DNA from: Marchantia polymorpha subsp. ruderalis
Taxonomy: Eukaryota; Streptophyta; Marchantiopsida; Marchantiales; Marchantiaceae
DNA length: 64,000 nucleotides
Direction of reading: 5' to 3'
Assembly: GCA_037833965.1 (NCBI GenBank)
Contig: AP031358.1
Span: 17,306,001-17,370,000 of the forward strand
Below are positions 1 through 12,833 of this stretch, one piece after another. The notes under the pieces were generated by a model that did not search any database, had not been told where the DNA came from, and saw only the letters and a program-made list of their open reading frames with translations. Within the stretch, counting starts at the first letter, position 1. Every line of letters begins with the position of its first letter. The position numbers were made by a program, and so were the translations under genes.

Positions 1-2036
1 TGGTGATTGCGATGAATTGAACGGAGAAGTGTATCTTCTCTGTATCGTTCCAATTTTATCAGATGTCCCCGAAGAGACATCCGATATCATGAATCGATTA
101 GTTACGGTCAGAGAAAATTATACATCTCTAAATATAGTCCAGAAAGCTGCCTTTCAAATCCTCAGCTTAGACTTAGCGATGTACAATTAGTTTGCCAAAC
201 CAGATCTGAGATGTCTGCATGCTCCGACGTCACGTCATGCAGTGTTCAAGATGCGCAGGTGTGTACTTTACTCATCTGGACTTCGAAACACGAGTCGGGC
301 ATTGCAGCTGCAAGCCCTTGAAGAGATGAACCCTGCCGTGCGGGACGCCTTTGTCAAATGGTGGTCTTGTGATTGGATTCAGTGCATATTTAGGTTGAAG
401 GTGGTGCAGAGTTTGTGAGACTTTGCTTTCTTATACTCGAAAATTATTTGAAATTGGCGGGCCTGGCAAATTTGCACAGCTCTACAGAAACAGCATCAGA
501 CCTGTGTAAGCAGTGTAGTTTGAGAATAAGCCAAGGTGAAAAGATAAGTACAAGCAGACGACCATTGGTCTCCTCAAAGAAGACGCGTGATGAGATGAAT
601 GAGAGAAGTACACCGTTTTTTTAGAGAGTGCCACGTAAATCGTTTTTTTAGAGTGACACGTAAAATCAATACAATGTTGGTAACAGTATTCACGTATGAG
701 CCGTAATATCAAATACGCATTTAATTAATACATACAGACATGCCCGAATGCATTACTGTGATCGGGGCATGCCCCTGTGCCCTCGCTCCGGGGCATGCCT
801 CTTGAGGGTGAACCTCCAACTCTACCTCTAAGGCTCTCTCTCACTCCTCGTTGGAGCATCCGTTGATCTAGGCCACTTCATCTTCTCAGGTAGCCACGTC
901 AGATTTAAGGAAACTGTTAAATTGAACCGGATCCACGCAACACCCAACTGATCACGCGGGTGACAAATAATTAGCATAAACTAAGACATAACTAACTGCT
1001 CCCCTAATGAATAACATGATAAAACTAGAACAACTCAATTACATTAGCGTTTGATGATATGTTAAGTCAAGACAATATTTGTACGATAATTGTGATAGAG
1101 TTTGATGATATGCTGTAGTATAATTGTGAAACAATACAAATTGTAAGCAAAGATGAGTAATAGGTGATGATTGTAAACTTATAAATATAAACATAAGTAA
1201 GAGGTTAGATATTAATTATGAGATTTTGGATGCTAATTAACATACTTTAGAGATCACACACCTAGATGACTAAAGATGAGAATTCAAATACGTCAGGATA
1301 TTTCTGAATATCAGAATTTTCAAAGTCTCATAACTTCAGATCTGCAAATTAATGATTACTCAAATCTTATTTAAAAGTTAACTTGTAATTGAATTATGAT
1401 GATTGAGATTCATTTGATAAAAAAAAAATCTCATTAATCACGACGATATAGTCAAATCAAGCAAAAATGATTTGTACCAGGTAAAAAGTGAATCCACATA
1501 TACACTAAGTGGAATGTTAAAATAACATACATACACATCATTGAAATAATACGTATTCACAACCTTGACAAGAAAAAAATGTGATTCGTAATTCCCGTAC
1601 TACACTAAAGGGAACAACGAGTTCCTTAAAAAAACCTATAAATATTTTAAGCGAGTTGTGTCTCGAGCCCCTTATATATACATGATAGCATTACATCCTC
1701 GGTCTAATCTAACTATTATGAGCCTAATACTAACTCTAACTTGAGTTATGTTAATTTCAATTTAATTTGAGATCAATTTAATATGAACAATATCTTTTTA
1801 ATTCATGTCTTATAAATAATATATTCCATAATGTATATAATTTACTCTGCGGGAATGTAAAAGGAAATTGAAGTTACAATTGCGTTAAATTCTACAAAGA
1901 GTTCTTCTATTTACACTAGAGTTAACTAGAACTAAGTTGCAGTCAAAACATGATAGAGTAAAAATATCAAGAGTTATCAAAAGTTGCTAATAAATTTTAC
2001 TTGTGCTATAAAATTTGCATAGTAGCATAATGTTCT
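1..2036. other. Intergenic, no gene recognised
   Basis: No open frame here is convincing on either strand. The first 900 bases have mixed composition, and around 765-800 there is a GC-rich patch in which GGGGCATGCC occurs twice. From about 1000 the sequence becomes strongly AT-rich, like the flanks of the transposons elsewhere in the window. The right part (about 1600-2036) lies downstream of the copia remnant in its own orientation, so it could hold a decayed 3' LTR, but no second copy is present to prove that. Confidence 0.5.
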
Positions 2037-2240
2037 TTAAAATTTTTCCAAAGAAATAATTTTGGTTAGTGCATTAGTTAGATTGAATTTATCGTCAATC
2101 TTTACTAACTCAATCATTTTCTCATACATATCAATTTTGACAAAGTGATATGTGATATCAATATGTTTCATTCTGCTCTTTATCACTAGATTTGCAACAC
2201 TTTGATTATCATATTGAAATTTTACACATACTTGTTCAAT
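2037..2240 (-). pseudogene. Ty1/copia RNase H fragment (decayed)
   Basis: Minus-strand translation gives an open stretch of about 66 codons ending at a TAA (2037-2039). It matches the C-terminal end of the Ty1/copia polyprotein: YDNQSVANL (the copia D-N-Q-S motif), then MKHIDITYHFVK (family pattern TKHIDIRYHFI), then NALTKIISLEKF (family pattern ADILTKPL..KF). Upstream codons are out of frame, so this is a remnant rather than an active element. In the intact family this RNase H domain removes the RNA template during reverse transcription. No flanking LTR pair is visible. The family call rests on these motifs alone. Confidence 0.75.
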
Positions 2241-2354
2241 CCCATATCTTCATCAACCAAATAATTTTCAAAGAATTCCAACCAAAAATTTTATAGATAA
2301 ACTACACTTATCAAATGTAAGATTGAACTTGAATCTATTATCAGTAGACATGAA

Positions 2355-2380
2355 TGTACTAAAGCTTGTGCTTTAGTACA
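2355..2380. repeat. Short perfect inverted repeat
   Basis: TGTACTAAAGC and GCTTTAGTACA form an 11-bp perfect stem around a 4-nt loop. It sits just upstream of the copia remnant in that element's orientation. Function unknown; in AT-rich DNA short stems can arise by chance. Confidence 0.6.
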
Positions 2381-4900
2381 AAGAATTCTTAAACTAGCTT
2401 AAAATAATAAATTTATACTCATATCTCCACTTGACATAGGTAAAATTGACTTATAGTTTTGCAAACATTGTGTAAGGGATAAACATCATAAACAAACCTT
2501 TGATGTTATAATTCACAATATCAAAAAATCATGTATATTGATATATACAGTCACATGTAAGCACTTTTTTTTAAAATCTCACTTTTTGATAAATTTTACT
2601 ATTTATTTTTTATTGATTATTATTAACATTTGTATGAATTCATTTCTTCACACACAAGTTTCAAGTGTTAACAATTATTAAAGATTGAAAATTCCAAGTT
2701 GAAATTCAAACTTGACACAAGATGACATATTTACAGCCAAATAATGATGTGTATTATACTTATGAGAAGTTTTGGAATTACTATAAAAAGTAAAGTATTA
2801 CTTGTCATATCGTTATGGTTTATAGTATGTAACAAAGTGTTGTTTCTTAGTGGCTCAATCAAATAATGTTGAAAAGTGTACTCAATATGTTGAACAAATA
2901 TGATTCACCATATGGATTTTACCAAATAAAAAAATGTATTTGATAAATTTTTTTTGTTTTTGTACAATCAATTGATTGACATTGTTTAAACTAAATCATA
3001 AATGGATGATTGATTATAGTATTATGAGAATTTTTGGTTATACGAATTGTATTCAAATATCTAAAAAAAGAAGAAAATAAAATTAGATAATAGATCAAAA
3101 AATATCAATTTTTTTAGATATGCTAGTGTTATGAAAAATTATAATCATGAGATCCAATAAACTATGAAATAATTATTAGTAAAAATATTTCTTTCAATGA
3201 ACACCAATGATTAAAAGAGTGAAATTTTATATCTGTAATGATTAATTTTTCTTTCAAATTCCACTATAGATGGAACAAATTCCTTAACAACAAGAATTAG
3301 AGTAGTTGGTGTTAGTGTTATATATATATATATATATTTATATATCGCTACACCTCTAATATCTATCACAGGATAAACATCATTCAAAATTGGATTTCAT
3401 ATTACAACCCTATTTTCCAATGGTTAAAAGATGTAAGAATATGATGATGGTAATTGATACTGGGGAGAGTGAATTATCAAGATTTGGCTGTCACTATAAC
3501 ACACATATGCGTTAAGTGAAAAAAGCTTTTTACTTCTAGATGAGTCTATCTTTTTCCCCTTAGATTCAAGAAATTCTATGAGACCTCTTCCTTGCGTTTT
3601 AATCATGTCCCACCGAAGGAAGAAATATGAGTTCACAAATCAGAAAAGTTTGATCTCTTTTTTTTCATGCTTCAATCGCTCTTGCCTATTATTAATGAAT
3701 AAGAAAGAAGTAAAATCTATAACCTTGGCTAGATCCAGCACGAGTGCCATTTGTCGGCAGATACGTTGAGTTCCATAGTATGGCTCGTATTATTATGTTA
3801 TGATTTCTTCATAACATTGCACAGAAGGAAAAGACAACACTTGGACCTAGTTTATTGAATGGAGTTCAGAAATTCTCATATCGAAAAATTCATATGACTG
3901 CAGACTAAGTATATATGTTGTTGGTAAGGCTTCTTGCTCCATATGTTGTGGCTTTTGAGACTAAGTATTGCATGGATCTTATATTTCCTAAGATGACAAG
4001 TACATTATTTTTGGCACAAACTGATTAATTTTTTATTGATCCGATGACATATACGTTATGGTTTTGTTTCAAATATCATTGTTTCATTCTTTTCAGATAA
4101 TAATCCAAACAACAGTTGTTCAAATTGTAAATGATACCAAATTCACATTCAAAATTGCACTTTAAAGTAACATATACAATACAAAAACTGCATAATATAA
4201 ACATTACAATTTTGGATAAATAAATACTAAGAGTACATCTAAATTCAAGATTCAAGCTATCACAAGTGAAACAATAGAACGATAAATAAAATCTTTGATT
4301 TTATATCATAAATTTATCATATAGATTAAAAATAATACATCATACATCATAATTTTGTGACCAAAATAATTTCTCTTATATGATTTGAACAATATATAAT
4401 ATTTACCATAATGGCTTATGAAATCTTTTAACTCTATGTAATACTACAAACATACTCTATTACAAATTTGTTTATCTACTTAACTCAGTCAATTATCTAG
4501 TTTTCAGTTTACTACTTGACCTCAATAAGTTGAGGACAAGGAGTACACTTGCAACAATAAGAAGACCTCAATAGAAAGTCATGCACAACCAATGTAACTA
4601 GGCTTCACAGAATGATGTTGAGTAGCACTATTAAATAAGGTAATGATGAGATGACTCCTTTCTTCACGCGTTCGACAGCATGTGTCCATTTCGTCGGTAA
4701 ATTTGGGGTTAAAAGAGAAGGTTCTACGGCCAACTCGTAGATAACTCTGCATTCTAACTATTTGAAATCTGAGCGGCCTTCTGTACTAAGCAGTCTCAAG
4801 AATGCCTCACCTGTACCATGAATCAAACGATTGACAAGGTTGATGTGACTACCCTGTAAATCTTTTGATTCATGATTCAGATTTCTATGTCACAACACAA
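2381..4900. other. AT-rich intergenic block
   Basis: Strongly AT-rich spacer with no credible coding region. A (TA)9 microsatellite lies at about 3319-3336. Short ORFs around 3424-3769 overlap each other on opposite strands and show no family features. Composition matches the DNA around the copia and gypsy elements, suggesting old transposon-derived sequence, but nothing identifiable remains. Confidence 0.5.
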
Positions 4901-7479
4901 GTATCATTTGCCCCGGGTTGATTCATACTATAAATGCTCGGGCGAATGTACCCTATGTTGTGAAATGAAAATTATAGAAGATATACACACATGGCAATGG
5001 TAAATGACTTGAAAATGAGTGGAAGGAACGCACTCGAAAATCGATCCCTCGGGTTTTGCCTCTCAGCATCCCTGGTGGTAGCAGCTGTCATAGAAAAAAC
5101 GTAAAACTCAAGCATCAGATTGTACGTAGAAGAACAACGAAGCAAGAGAATCTCAACTGGGATACGCATGGACCATACAGTGAAACTCATCCACTGAAGT
5201 AAAAAACGAAAGCCAAAGCATGCTAGAAAACAACCAACTTGCATTCAAAAGAAGAGGTGAACGCTCATATCTCTTGTCATATATTGCTATGTCTCCTACG
5301 TGCAGATTGTAGTACCGGTGATGAGAGAAGTCTGGACAGAGCGTCACCAATCAACCTTATCTTTCTCTTAAGAGCTGTCAAGCAATGCATATACGGTCAA
5401 TAAAATAACCACGCATACACAACCTGTGATTCCGATTTGAAAGGCAGAACAATAGCAACCCGTACAACCTGTGCGAATTCTGTTCTGGTCAATAGGAAAT
5501 CTCACCTTCGTAGGTTTTTAAGTACAACAGAGACTCAGAATAGTCATCCGTCTTCCATCAGCACGTAAAATTTCGCAAAGTGAACACAAAGTCTGTGCGG
5601 TAAGCGTCACAACACCGCACTTATTTACATATACTAGTTATACAACCCTAATATCCACCAGAGCTTGAACAAAAGGGTGTAACTGATAAAACTTACTGAG
5701 TGCACCATATTCGCAACAGAAACAAAGTAAACTACTATGAAACAACAAAAGCTGGCCAGTTTCAAATGAAGAAATAAACGAGGTGAATGACTGATTCATG
5801 CAAGCACCAGAAAGTGTAATCGAAAGAGAAAACACGTTATAGAAAATGAAGATGACACGGACGTAACTCATACAATGAACAACGGAGGCAGGACAAAATA
5901 GTATTGAAACTAGTCCAGTAACTCTAATTACAGTATAATGAGTCAGCTCCGTTGCCAAAATTCACAGTCGTCCATGTTTTATAAGCAATGGCATATGAAT
6001 GATGACTACTTAAGTGAATCGAACCAGCATGGATTTCAAGTCCCATCCTCTGAAGAGTATGAAGACACAGTCAGCTGGCTGGTTTGTTATCTGAGCAGCC
6101 CAACGTAGAGAATCACACAACATCACTAGGCACAAGAGAAATAAGCGAATTTGTGGTTGTGATCAACCAATAAGAGAGAGGATTGCAATAACCAATGAGA
6201 CTCACTATCTCCCTGCTACCAGAGAGTTGCTGACGCTGTTCTTGATTCTAAGACTCATAAGCTGAAAGTCTGAAGACCGGAATCCCTAAGATCAGCACTT
6301 TACTCTTCCTATCTAATTTTCTACTACTTCCATGTTGACATCCATCAGCTCACGAATTGATTTAGCAAAGTGAACAGCACAGAATGTACGCAGCCCCAAG
6401 TTCGACCTCCTGATGACTTCAGTTTCGAGGTCAAATAAGCTCTTGGTAGATACATCTGCCATTCACTAGACTCGGGTACATGCATACTAAGAACTGCTGT
6501 CAAGCGAAGGTACAGCCAGTCGAGGGTTAGATAAAGAGACGTCAAGATAGATGCAACATCACAAATGATGAAATTCAATTATCCCAACCGGTAATCTCTG
6601 AAGAAAAGGTGTATTTGCCCCGAAGGAAGGTCTATCTCAGAGTGAACCCTATTTGTACAAGTGAAACATGCATTGCTGTTTAAGACATATACGTTCAAGC
6701 TGGTAATCTCGACCGAGTCGAACAATCGCATTTAGAAATCTGTGGATGGGACTCAGTTAGAACCACATTGCAAATGCATGCAAGATACAAGGTCTCAGGA
6801 AACACTGAACATCTAATCTGTCGGCAGACAGAAACTGAAAGTACAACACGAAGGACCCTTGCTAAGATTCTCGTCTCTATTCAGGTGTACAAAGAGACAC
6901 CCTCTTAATGTGTGAATGTACACTGTACCCTCGTAAAATGTATATGGACAAGAAATTCTGAGAAATTGCCTAAATGGGTTCTTGTGTGAATGATGCAAGA
7001 CCGCGAGTAGAGAACATCGATCACTACAAGACGAGGAGGAATTTGGGTGCAGTAACTCCCGTGATACTAAAGTGTTTCTATGCCACCGACAGATATTCTA
7101 TACGAGATTGGCAAGATTTGCGATATATATCTAGCAACCAGTAACGATGAGCGCATACAATGCCAAAGAGGTCGCCGCGGTTCGGGTTCTAGTGAACAGA
7201 TTTCTTCAGATAACTCGCAGTCCTCGCGAGCCACTGTCGGTGTTGACTCCTAGTACTGCGTAACTTAGGGTTCGGGCCCTTTCGAAAATCCATGTTTAGA
7301 ATCTGTCGTAGAATGTGCTCGAAAGGTCTTGCCACTTCGATAAGAGGCCTAATTGGGACAACGCATCCGCGGACTCTATCTATTTACATCGAGACGAAAC
7401 AAGACTTCGGAGCACATTCTAGGACAAACCACATACTCTTACAAAGCTTTGCAGGCTCTACCTATCTCCAGGTGATACG
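4901..7479. other. Intergenic or 3' region of the 7.5-8.5 kb gene
   Basis: Mixed-composition DNA lying 3' of the minus-strand ORF at 7480-8472. Several short minus-strand ORFs exist (4972-5244, 5638-5958, 6345-6578) but none has a recognisable domain, and some depend on non-ATG starts. It could contain the 3' UTR or further exons of the upstream gene; I cannot assign any. Confidence 0.35.
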
Positions 7480-8472
7480 TCACCCAGCTGGCTTGATCTC
7501 TCCGGATGCCCCGTGTCGCCGTCTATACAAGTGAGGACGATGTCGAGTCGCCCAACCTCCAACAGGACTACTCAGGAACCCTGTATCAGGAGATTCGAGT
7601 CCGTCCTGAATTTCCTGTCGAGGCCCACTCGGGCTCTGCAAGCTGCTGCTCCTCCCTCCACTGGAACTGCTAGGCCTATCGTAAATTTCCTTCCTAGACC
7701 GATGGCGGCGTTGCTTGCTACTGCCACCACCCCAAACCGCACTGGGGCTCGCACCGAACGAGCTCGAGGGGGCCTCGAACTTCTCTTGCCGAGACCGAGT
7801 GGGACGCTGTTGCTTGAAAGCCCACCCACCGCCGCCACTGGGGCTGGCGAAGAATCCCACATCCAGCTGCTCCTGAATCTCTTGCTGCGGCCGGCTCAGC
7901 CGAAGAATTCTGGCCCAATCTCGACTCGGGCTGTTGAAGAACCCCACGTCGGGCGACTCGGATCCGTCGCGAATTTCCCTCCTCGAATGCGCCTTCGGGC
8001 GATGCTGCTGTTGCTGCTTGAAAGGCCATCCGGCGCTGGGGCTCGAGGCGAAGCCAGCGCCCGGAGCGTCGTTCGGGCGCGGCCGGACGTCGATTTTGAC
8101 GAGGCGGATCACCTTCTTGCTGCCCAGAGGAGCGCCTTCCTGGCGCGGCAGCCGGATGTCCACCTTGAGAAACCTGACGCCTTTGTTCCCTGCGGACCGG
8201 GACCGGGACCGCTTGTTGACCGGCCGCGGGGGCCTCTGCCCGCTGGGTTCGAAGGGTTCGAAGGGTTCAAGGGGTTGGGCGACGATTCTGCACGAGGAAG
8301 GGCTGGAGGACTGACCGCTGGGTACTCGCAGGCCGCTGCCGCTGCCGCTGGCGCCGCAGCTCCGGCGCCGGGACGCGGGCGTGGGCGCGTCGAGCGTCGG
8401 GACGCCGTCCTCCACGTCGTGCCACTCGAGGACGTCGGTCTCTCTGCAGAAGAAGCACAGGAAGGCCATCAT
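7480..8472 (-). CDS. Repeat-containing basic Ser/Arg/Gly-rich protein, unknown function
   Basis: A 330-aa minus-strand ORF starting at two adjacent ATGs (8472 and 8469). The second has the better context, with A at -3 and G at +4. The frame continues upstream only to a GTG, so the ATG pair is preferred. I do not recognise the family. Residues 1-30 are the only non-simple part (MMAFLCFFC, then an acidic stretch). Next come a Ser/Pro-rich segment with three EPF-like units, two related beta-like motifs (VRFLKVDIRLP and VIRLVKIDVRPRP), and a C-terminal half of about five degenerate 30-40-residue repeats built on GF-x-SSPS-x-GW, KQQ-R, SR-x-EI and SPDVGF. The protein is strongly basic and probably disordered. 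The 1-kb GC-rich block stands out from AT-rich flanks. An antisense ORF of 371 aa overlaps it and is probably a GC artefact. Later exons below 7480 cannot be excluded. Confidence 0.45.
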   Translation of the reverse strand: MMAFLCFFCRETDVLEWHDVEDGVPTLDAPTPASRRRSCGASGSGSGLRVPSGQSSSPSSCRIVAQPLEPFEPFEPSGQRPPRPVNKRSRSRSAGNKGVRFLKVDIRLPRQEGAPLGSKKVIRLVKIDVRPRPNDAPGAGFASSPSAGWPFKQQQQHRPKAHSRREIRDGSESPDVGFFNSPSRDWARILRLSRPQQEIQEQLDVGFFASPSGGGGWAFKQQRPTRSRQEKFEAPSSSFGASPSAVWGGGSSKQRRHRSRKEIYDRPSSSSGGRSSSLQSPSGPRQEIQDGLESPDTGFLSSPVGGWATRHRPHLYRRRHGASGEIKPAG

Positions 8473-9600
8473 CTCTCCCCTCGCTCGATCCCTCGATCGC
8501 TCGCTCGGGCTCGCGATCACTCCGCTGCCATAGGCACTCGCTCGCGATGCAGTTCGAGCTTCGGTTCGATTCGATTCGGCTCAGAGCTCTCACGGAGCGC
8601 CGCTGCCGCTGCCGCTGCCGTCAGCTGATCCAGCCCTCATTGTCCGCGCGAATTTGTCGATGCATCGGCGCCTCAGCTCGCCTCAGCTCGATCGTCGAAG
8701 TGCGGAGTGCGAGCCCGTCGCGGGGCGGTGGTGGGTCGACATTTCGGATCCCGAGCGTGGGAATTCGATCGGGCTGCCACACTCGTTCGTGCTAACTGAA
8801 CCGAATGCACGAACCGCTTCTCCCGAGCACCGACGCACGCACGCACGCACGCAGGCACGCGCTCGCTCGCTCGCTGACTGCTAGAGGATAAGCAGATGGG
8901 GTTGTATACTTCTTAGGCATGAGACAATATCGGCCCTCACAAAATCACTGCTGCACATCGAGAGGGAGACAGAGAGAGACAGAGTGTGAGGAGGTAGTGA
9001 GAGCGAGTGCGCTGCGGGCCATCCTCTCCGATTTCGCTGTACAGATAATCAGTCTCTCGATGTCGAACCAGGGAGGCAGGCATGCCTGCCTACAGCGCTG
9101 TGCGGGCCCTCCTGCTCCTGCCTCCTCCTCGCCCTCCCCGTCGTCGTCGTCGCCCTGGTCCACCTCCTCCTCCTCGACACCAGACGCAGACAGCACAACA
9201 ACACTCGCACCTTTTCCCTCCTGCGTCTGCTTCGAATCCTCCCTCCCTCCTCCCTCCGTGAGCCGACGCCGCAGCTCTGCATACGACTTCGTCCAGATTC
9301 CCTCACAATGTCTCGGGTGCTCCGGTCAGACTCCTCCTCCGACACCCAGCGCCGTACCATATCCAGTGCATCATTATTGCTCGAGCAGTTCTGCGCCCGT
9401 GTCATCGTCTGTCTCCCCATCTCCCTCTCCTCACCGAACGCGACTGCAGTCGACGCCCAACTCGCTTCCCTGAGATTTCCCCGCTTCGTCTTCAGTCCAG
9501 TAGCAGTATACAGTACACTCTCCTCACACCTTCACGAACACCACGTACTTACGTGGTACCGTATGATAATTTAATCATGATGGTTTTCCCAGTACGACGG
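8473..9600. promoter_or_regulatory. GC-rich upstream region, possible promoter and 5' UTR
   Basis: Upstream of the 7480-8472 ORF the DNA stays GC-rich and CpG-rich to about 8900, then becomes a C/T-rich strand with long CCT and TCG runs to about 9500. A short upstream ORF (ATG at 8531, four codons) would lie in the leader on the minus strand. The plus strand carries overlapping low-complexity ORFs from 8919 and 9308, rich in Ser and Pro, in competing frames; none is convincing. A bidirectional promoter is possible but not shown. Confidence 0.3.
8832..8875. repeat. (ACGC)n and (CTCG)n microsatellites
   Basis: Four or more ACGC units run directly into a GCTCGCTCGCTCGCTG run. Simple repeats of this kind are common in GC-rich plant leaders. 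Confidence 0.85.
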
Positions 9601-10544
9601 TTCTCTGACCGCAGTTCCCAAATACCGGATGCCGTAGACGTGTGGACTTCTCATGACTCCGTCGTACCTCCGAGACGAGCTTCTGAAGTTCTCTGCCCTC
9701 GGTCTACCCTCAACTAATCTAACGAGAATATCTCGGTACTACCAGGTCCAACTTCCGAGCAGAAGGTCGTCTCTGAGAGCCATAAAACGGGACCAGAAAG
9801 TGCTGAAAAAACACCAATGAATAGGCTGATAAATCTTCAGAGCGAAAAGGTCCTCCGATTAAAAGTATCCCAGAAAATACTACGGTCTTGTGGCTCGTGA
9901 CCGACCTCACCTTTGCCTACTACTGTGGTTATCCGAGTAGAATTTCTGTGATAGGCGGATGCGGTCCGGTAGGGTTAGGTAAGCCCGTGACAGGGGTTAG
10001 GCGGGGTTTATTTAATCCATACTGGTTGAGACCCCCTGACACGGTTAGTGAGCAGTTCTACATTCCAGAGATATCATTACCTAGAGACTGCTTAGATCCA
10101 CTGCTTTCTCTTTAGAAAGATGCGGTGAATAACTCGCACTATTTCATCGTTCGCTCTCTGTTCATGGTACTCTGTGATTATAGGAGAGTCCACGATAACC
10201 ATGCAGACGTATTACGATTTCAGTGCCTCTTCTATGAGATACTAGAGTTAATAATTGGCTATTTCAGAATTTTTACTGATTTGAAGAATTCAGGATCGAG
10301 GTTGTTGTAGAGTATGTCTTCTAAAAAAAAGAAAAAGAAAAATTCTATTCTCCACAAATTTTATGAAATATAATAGGTGAGTAATCTAGAGAAGAATATT
10401 CAAAAATTTGGTGGGAAAGAGGGGGTAAATAGAGCAAGAGTTTTAGTTTTACTTCTCTTAACTATATGTTAACAACCATTACACAGTTATATTATGTGGT
10501 TTCAAGCACATCCATAACCATAACTATGTGCAATAGGCACATGA

Positions 10545-10625
10545 TTAAAGTGTCTAATCTCAAGTAATTGCTTCTAAATTAGACGCAAATTCCAAATAAG
10601 ATTAGGCATGATTAGACATCACCAC
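10545..10625. repeat. Dispersed repeat related to 57503-57600
   Basis: The segment with GTGTCTAATCTCAAGTAA, TTAGACGCAAAT and AAGATTAGGCATGATTA is clearly related to 57503-57575 (GTGACTAATCTCAAGTAA, TTAGACACAAAT, AAGATTAGGTCTGATTA). Two sites 47 kb apart share the order of these blocks, which indicates a transposon-derived family. The element at 57.5 kb has matching inverted ends; here only one end is recognised. Confidence 0.6.
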
Positions 10626-11143
10626 TAAAAGAATTTGAAAACACTAAAAGCTCATAATGTTTGCATTGAAAAACTCATTCCAAAGAAAAATCTCTCAATG
10701 ACATGTTGAATATATCCTTGTGAATATATTCAACATCGAGAAGTTGTTCTAGACCGGAGCTGTGTTGAGAAATGGCAAAACCAGCCTGCCAACGAAGTCA
10801 ACTAGAGGAATGAAACAAGCGATTGAATAAAGTAGTGCCCACATATTGTCAAAACAAACATTGTAGATCGTAGAAATAGATCGCTTTCAAACATGTTGGA
10901 TCATTCTTGTACATGGTGTAGAGCTTTGCAAATTAAGATATTATCTTGTTGATATCGAAGTAAGATCAAGTATAATCAAGCACAGCTTTTTGTTGGATGA
11001 TAAGTCATTAAAGCAAAATAATCAAGATCTTCAATAAAGTGTATGATGTAAATGAAGGAAGTTGATCTAGTCGTTGCGTATGACATGAATGAATTTGTTG
11101 AGATTGTCATAGTCGCGAGATACACGGATAAACATGAAGTTCA

Positions 11144-11315
11144 TGATTAGTTGTTGAACATATATCTATTGTTGGCTAAGCGTGAATCAATGATCTTAGA
11201 GTAGCATGAATGATCTCGTATAATTCTAGTGATCAGTTGTTGAACATTTGTCTATTGTTGACTAATCGTCATTGACCTTGGAAAAGCATGAACGATCTTT
11301 TATGATACTTATGAT
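11144..11315. repeat. 86-bp tandem duplication
   Basis: TGATTAGTTGTTGAACAT at 11144 recurs as TGATCAGTTGTTGAACAT at 11230. Similarity continues through CTATTGTTG-CTAA and AGCATGAA-GATCT, giving two diverged copies with an 86-bp period. No coding role is visible. Confidence 0.65.
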
Positions 11316-12190
11316 GATTCTTGTGACAACGTTTGAAATACTTCAGTCGTAATTTTTAGTTGAAAATCACAATGAGAAGATATTATTGAAATTATGAAAT
11401 AATGGACATTGATCTCATGTAGATGTTCATTGAATTTGCTTGTGGCATTCAACATGACGTGACATAGCATCATAGATGTATTGAAACAAGTTGACTTCAT
11501 CCTAAAAATAAACGTCTACTATCGACACAAGATTGTGGGACCGACGTCTCATACCATGCATCACCATCAAGCTTCAAGTATGCTCTTGTAATGGAATGTA
11601 CAATTGATGAAGCAAACACCACACAAAAATGAATCTTTCCAAGTAATATTGTTCTAATCGTCTATGAAATCAACAATATGATCAATCATATCCAAGATCA
11701 ATGATGAACATAGCTAAGTGAATTGCAGAGTAAAGTCGTCATGACCGTATCAATGTCTTTTAGCCATGATACAAGTAGAAATGAATGAATGTATTAGAGC
11801 TTTATATCGTAATGAATGCATATTACAATTTTTTTTAAAAAAGCATCAATCAACCTTATCAACATTTTGACAACTCACTTTGTCAAGATTTTAATGAAGT
11901 TGATCAATGCTTACTTCTGTTGCCGAGATTTGAATTCAATTCACTCAAATGAAAATCAATCGTCATAAAATCTAGACTATAACAGACGATGCAACTCAAT
12001 TCAATATATTTGTAAATTTATTAGATCTTCTATTGTTGTTCTTCTTTGATTTCAATGTTAATCTAAACTAGTTAATCAAATCTATTACACAAAATTCAAA
12101 ACTAACATCTCAAGATAATGTTATGAACCAAAAATATTTTCACAAGACACTTTTTGGTTCAAGTACCTTTCACACTAAAAGTGAAAATAC

Positions 12191-12745
12191 GTGATGCAAT
12201 TTTCTGACAATAATGCGTGTTTGTTTTGAACTCCCTGAGACAATGCAATGATGAATTGTTTTTTCAATTGAAAAGGTGTAAGTCAAATCATATGCAAAGA
12301 ATTTTGAACCGTGTAAACCCATATGAGATCCTTTTGACGGGAGGAAATGAGATGCTAATTAAAGAACTAACGGTGCCAAATAGAACAAACTAGAACATTG
12401 ATGTAGAAGAAACTCATGTAGCTAGTTGCATACAATGCGATCAAGAAAATCTACACCATGTGAAGAATGTCAACAATGATATAAAAGTACTCTTTCACAT
12501 CAAAAGAAAAACCATGTGATGCAATTTAACTACAATAATGCGTGCTTGTTTTAATCTTCTTGATAATATGCACCAATGATTTGATTCATAAAATGGAAGA
12601 AAATTAAGTTGAATAATTTGCAAAGGATTTTGAACAATATCAAATCAATATGAGGTACTCAAAATCGAAGTGAAATGAGATGCTAATTATAGAAATAAAT
12701 GTGTCAAACAAAACAAACATGGAAATTGATGTAGGAGATACTAAT
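12191..12745. repeat. Diverged direct duplication, offset 325 bp
   Basis: GTGATGCAATTT...ACAATAATGCGTG at 12191 is repeated at 12516. Related blocks follow in the same order (GCAAAG-ATTTTGAAC, GAGATGCTAATTA, AACAAAC, TTGATGTAG). The second copy is cut off precisely by the left LTR at 12746, so it is the host sequence into which the gypsy element inserted. Confidence 0.6.
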
Positions 12746-12833
12746 TGTAACACTAGGGTTTAGAGAGAAGCTCACTCGAAGATAGAAACGTAAACTCTGA
12801 AAATGAGAGATACCAACAATGGTTCTACTCTCC

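Larger units (their letters stand above)
9601..12745. other. Spacer becoming AT-rich; left flank of the gypsy element
   Basis: No gene recognised. From about 10320 the DNA is AT-rich and repetitive. It contains a copy of a dispersed repeat (10545-10625), an 86-bp tandem duplication (11144-11315) and two diverged copies of a roughly 230-250-bp segment offset by 325 bp, the second ending exactly at the left LTR. Short ORFs such as 9888-10115 have no support. Confidence 0.45.

Noticed and set aside
885..1000. CCACGTCA and ACCCAACT blocks resembling the gypsy LTR
   Set aside because: Only short blocks are shared and their order and spacing do not match the LTR; not enough to call a solo LTR.
7513..8628. 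371-codon plus-strand ORF opposite the repeat protein
   Set aside because: Low-complexity Leu/Arg/Ala content with no repeat logic, and it ends in a poly-Ala run made by a microsatellite. The minus frame has better start context and coherent repeats. Strand data would settle it.
8919..9473. 184-codon Ser/Pro-rich plus-strand ORF
   Set aside because: It is a translation of CT-rich simple sequence. All three plus frames stay open over parts of the region, so openness carries little information.
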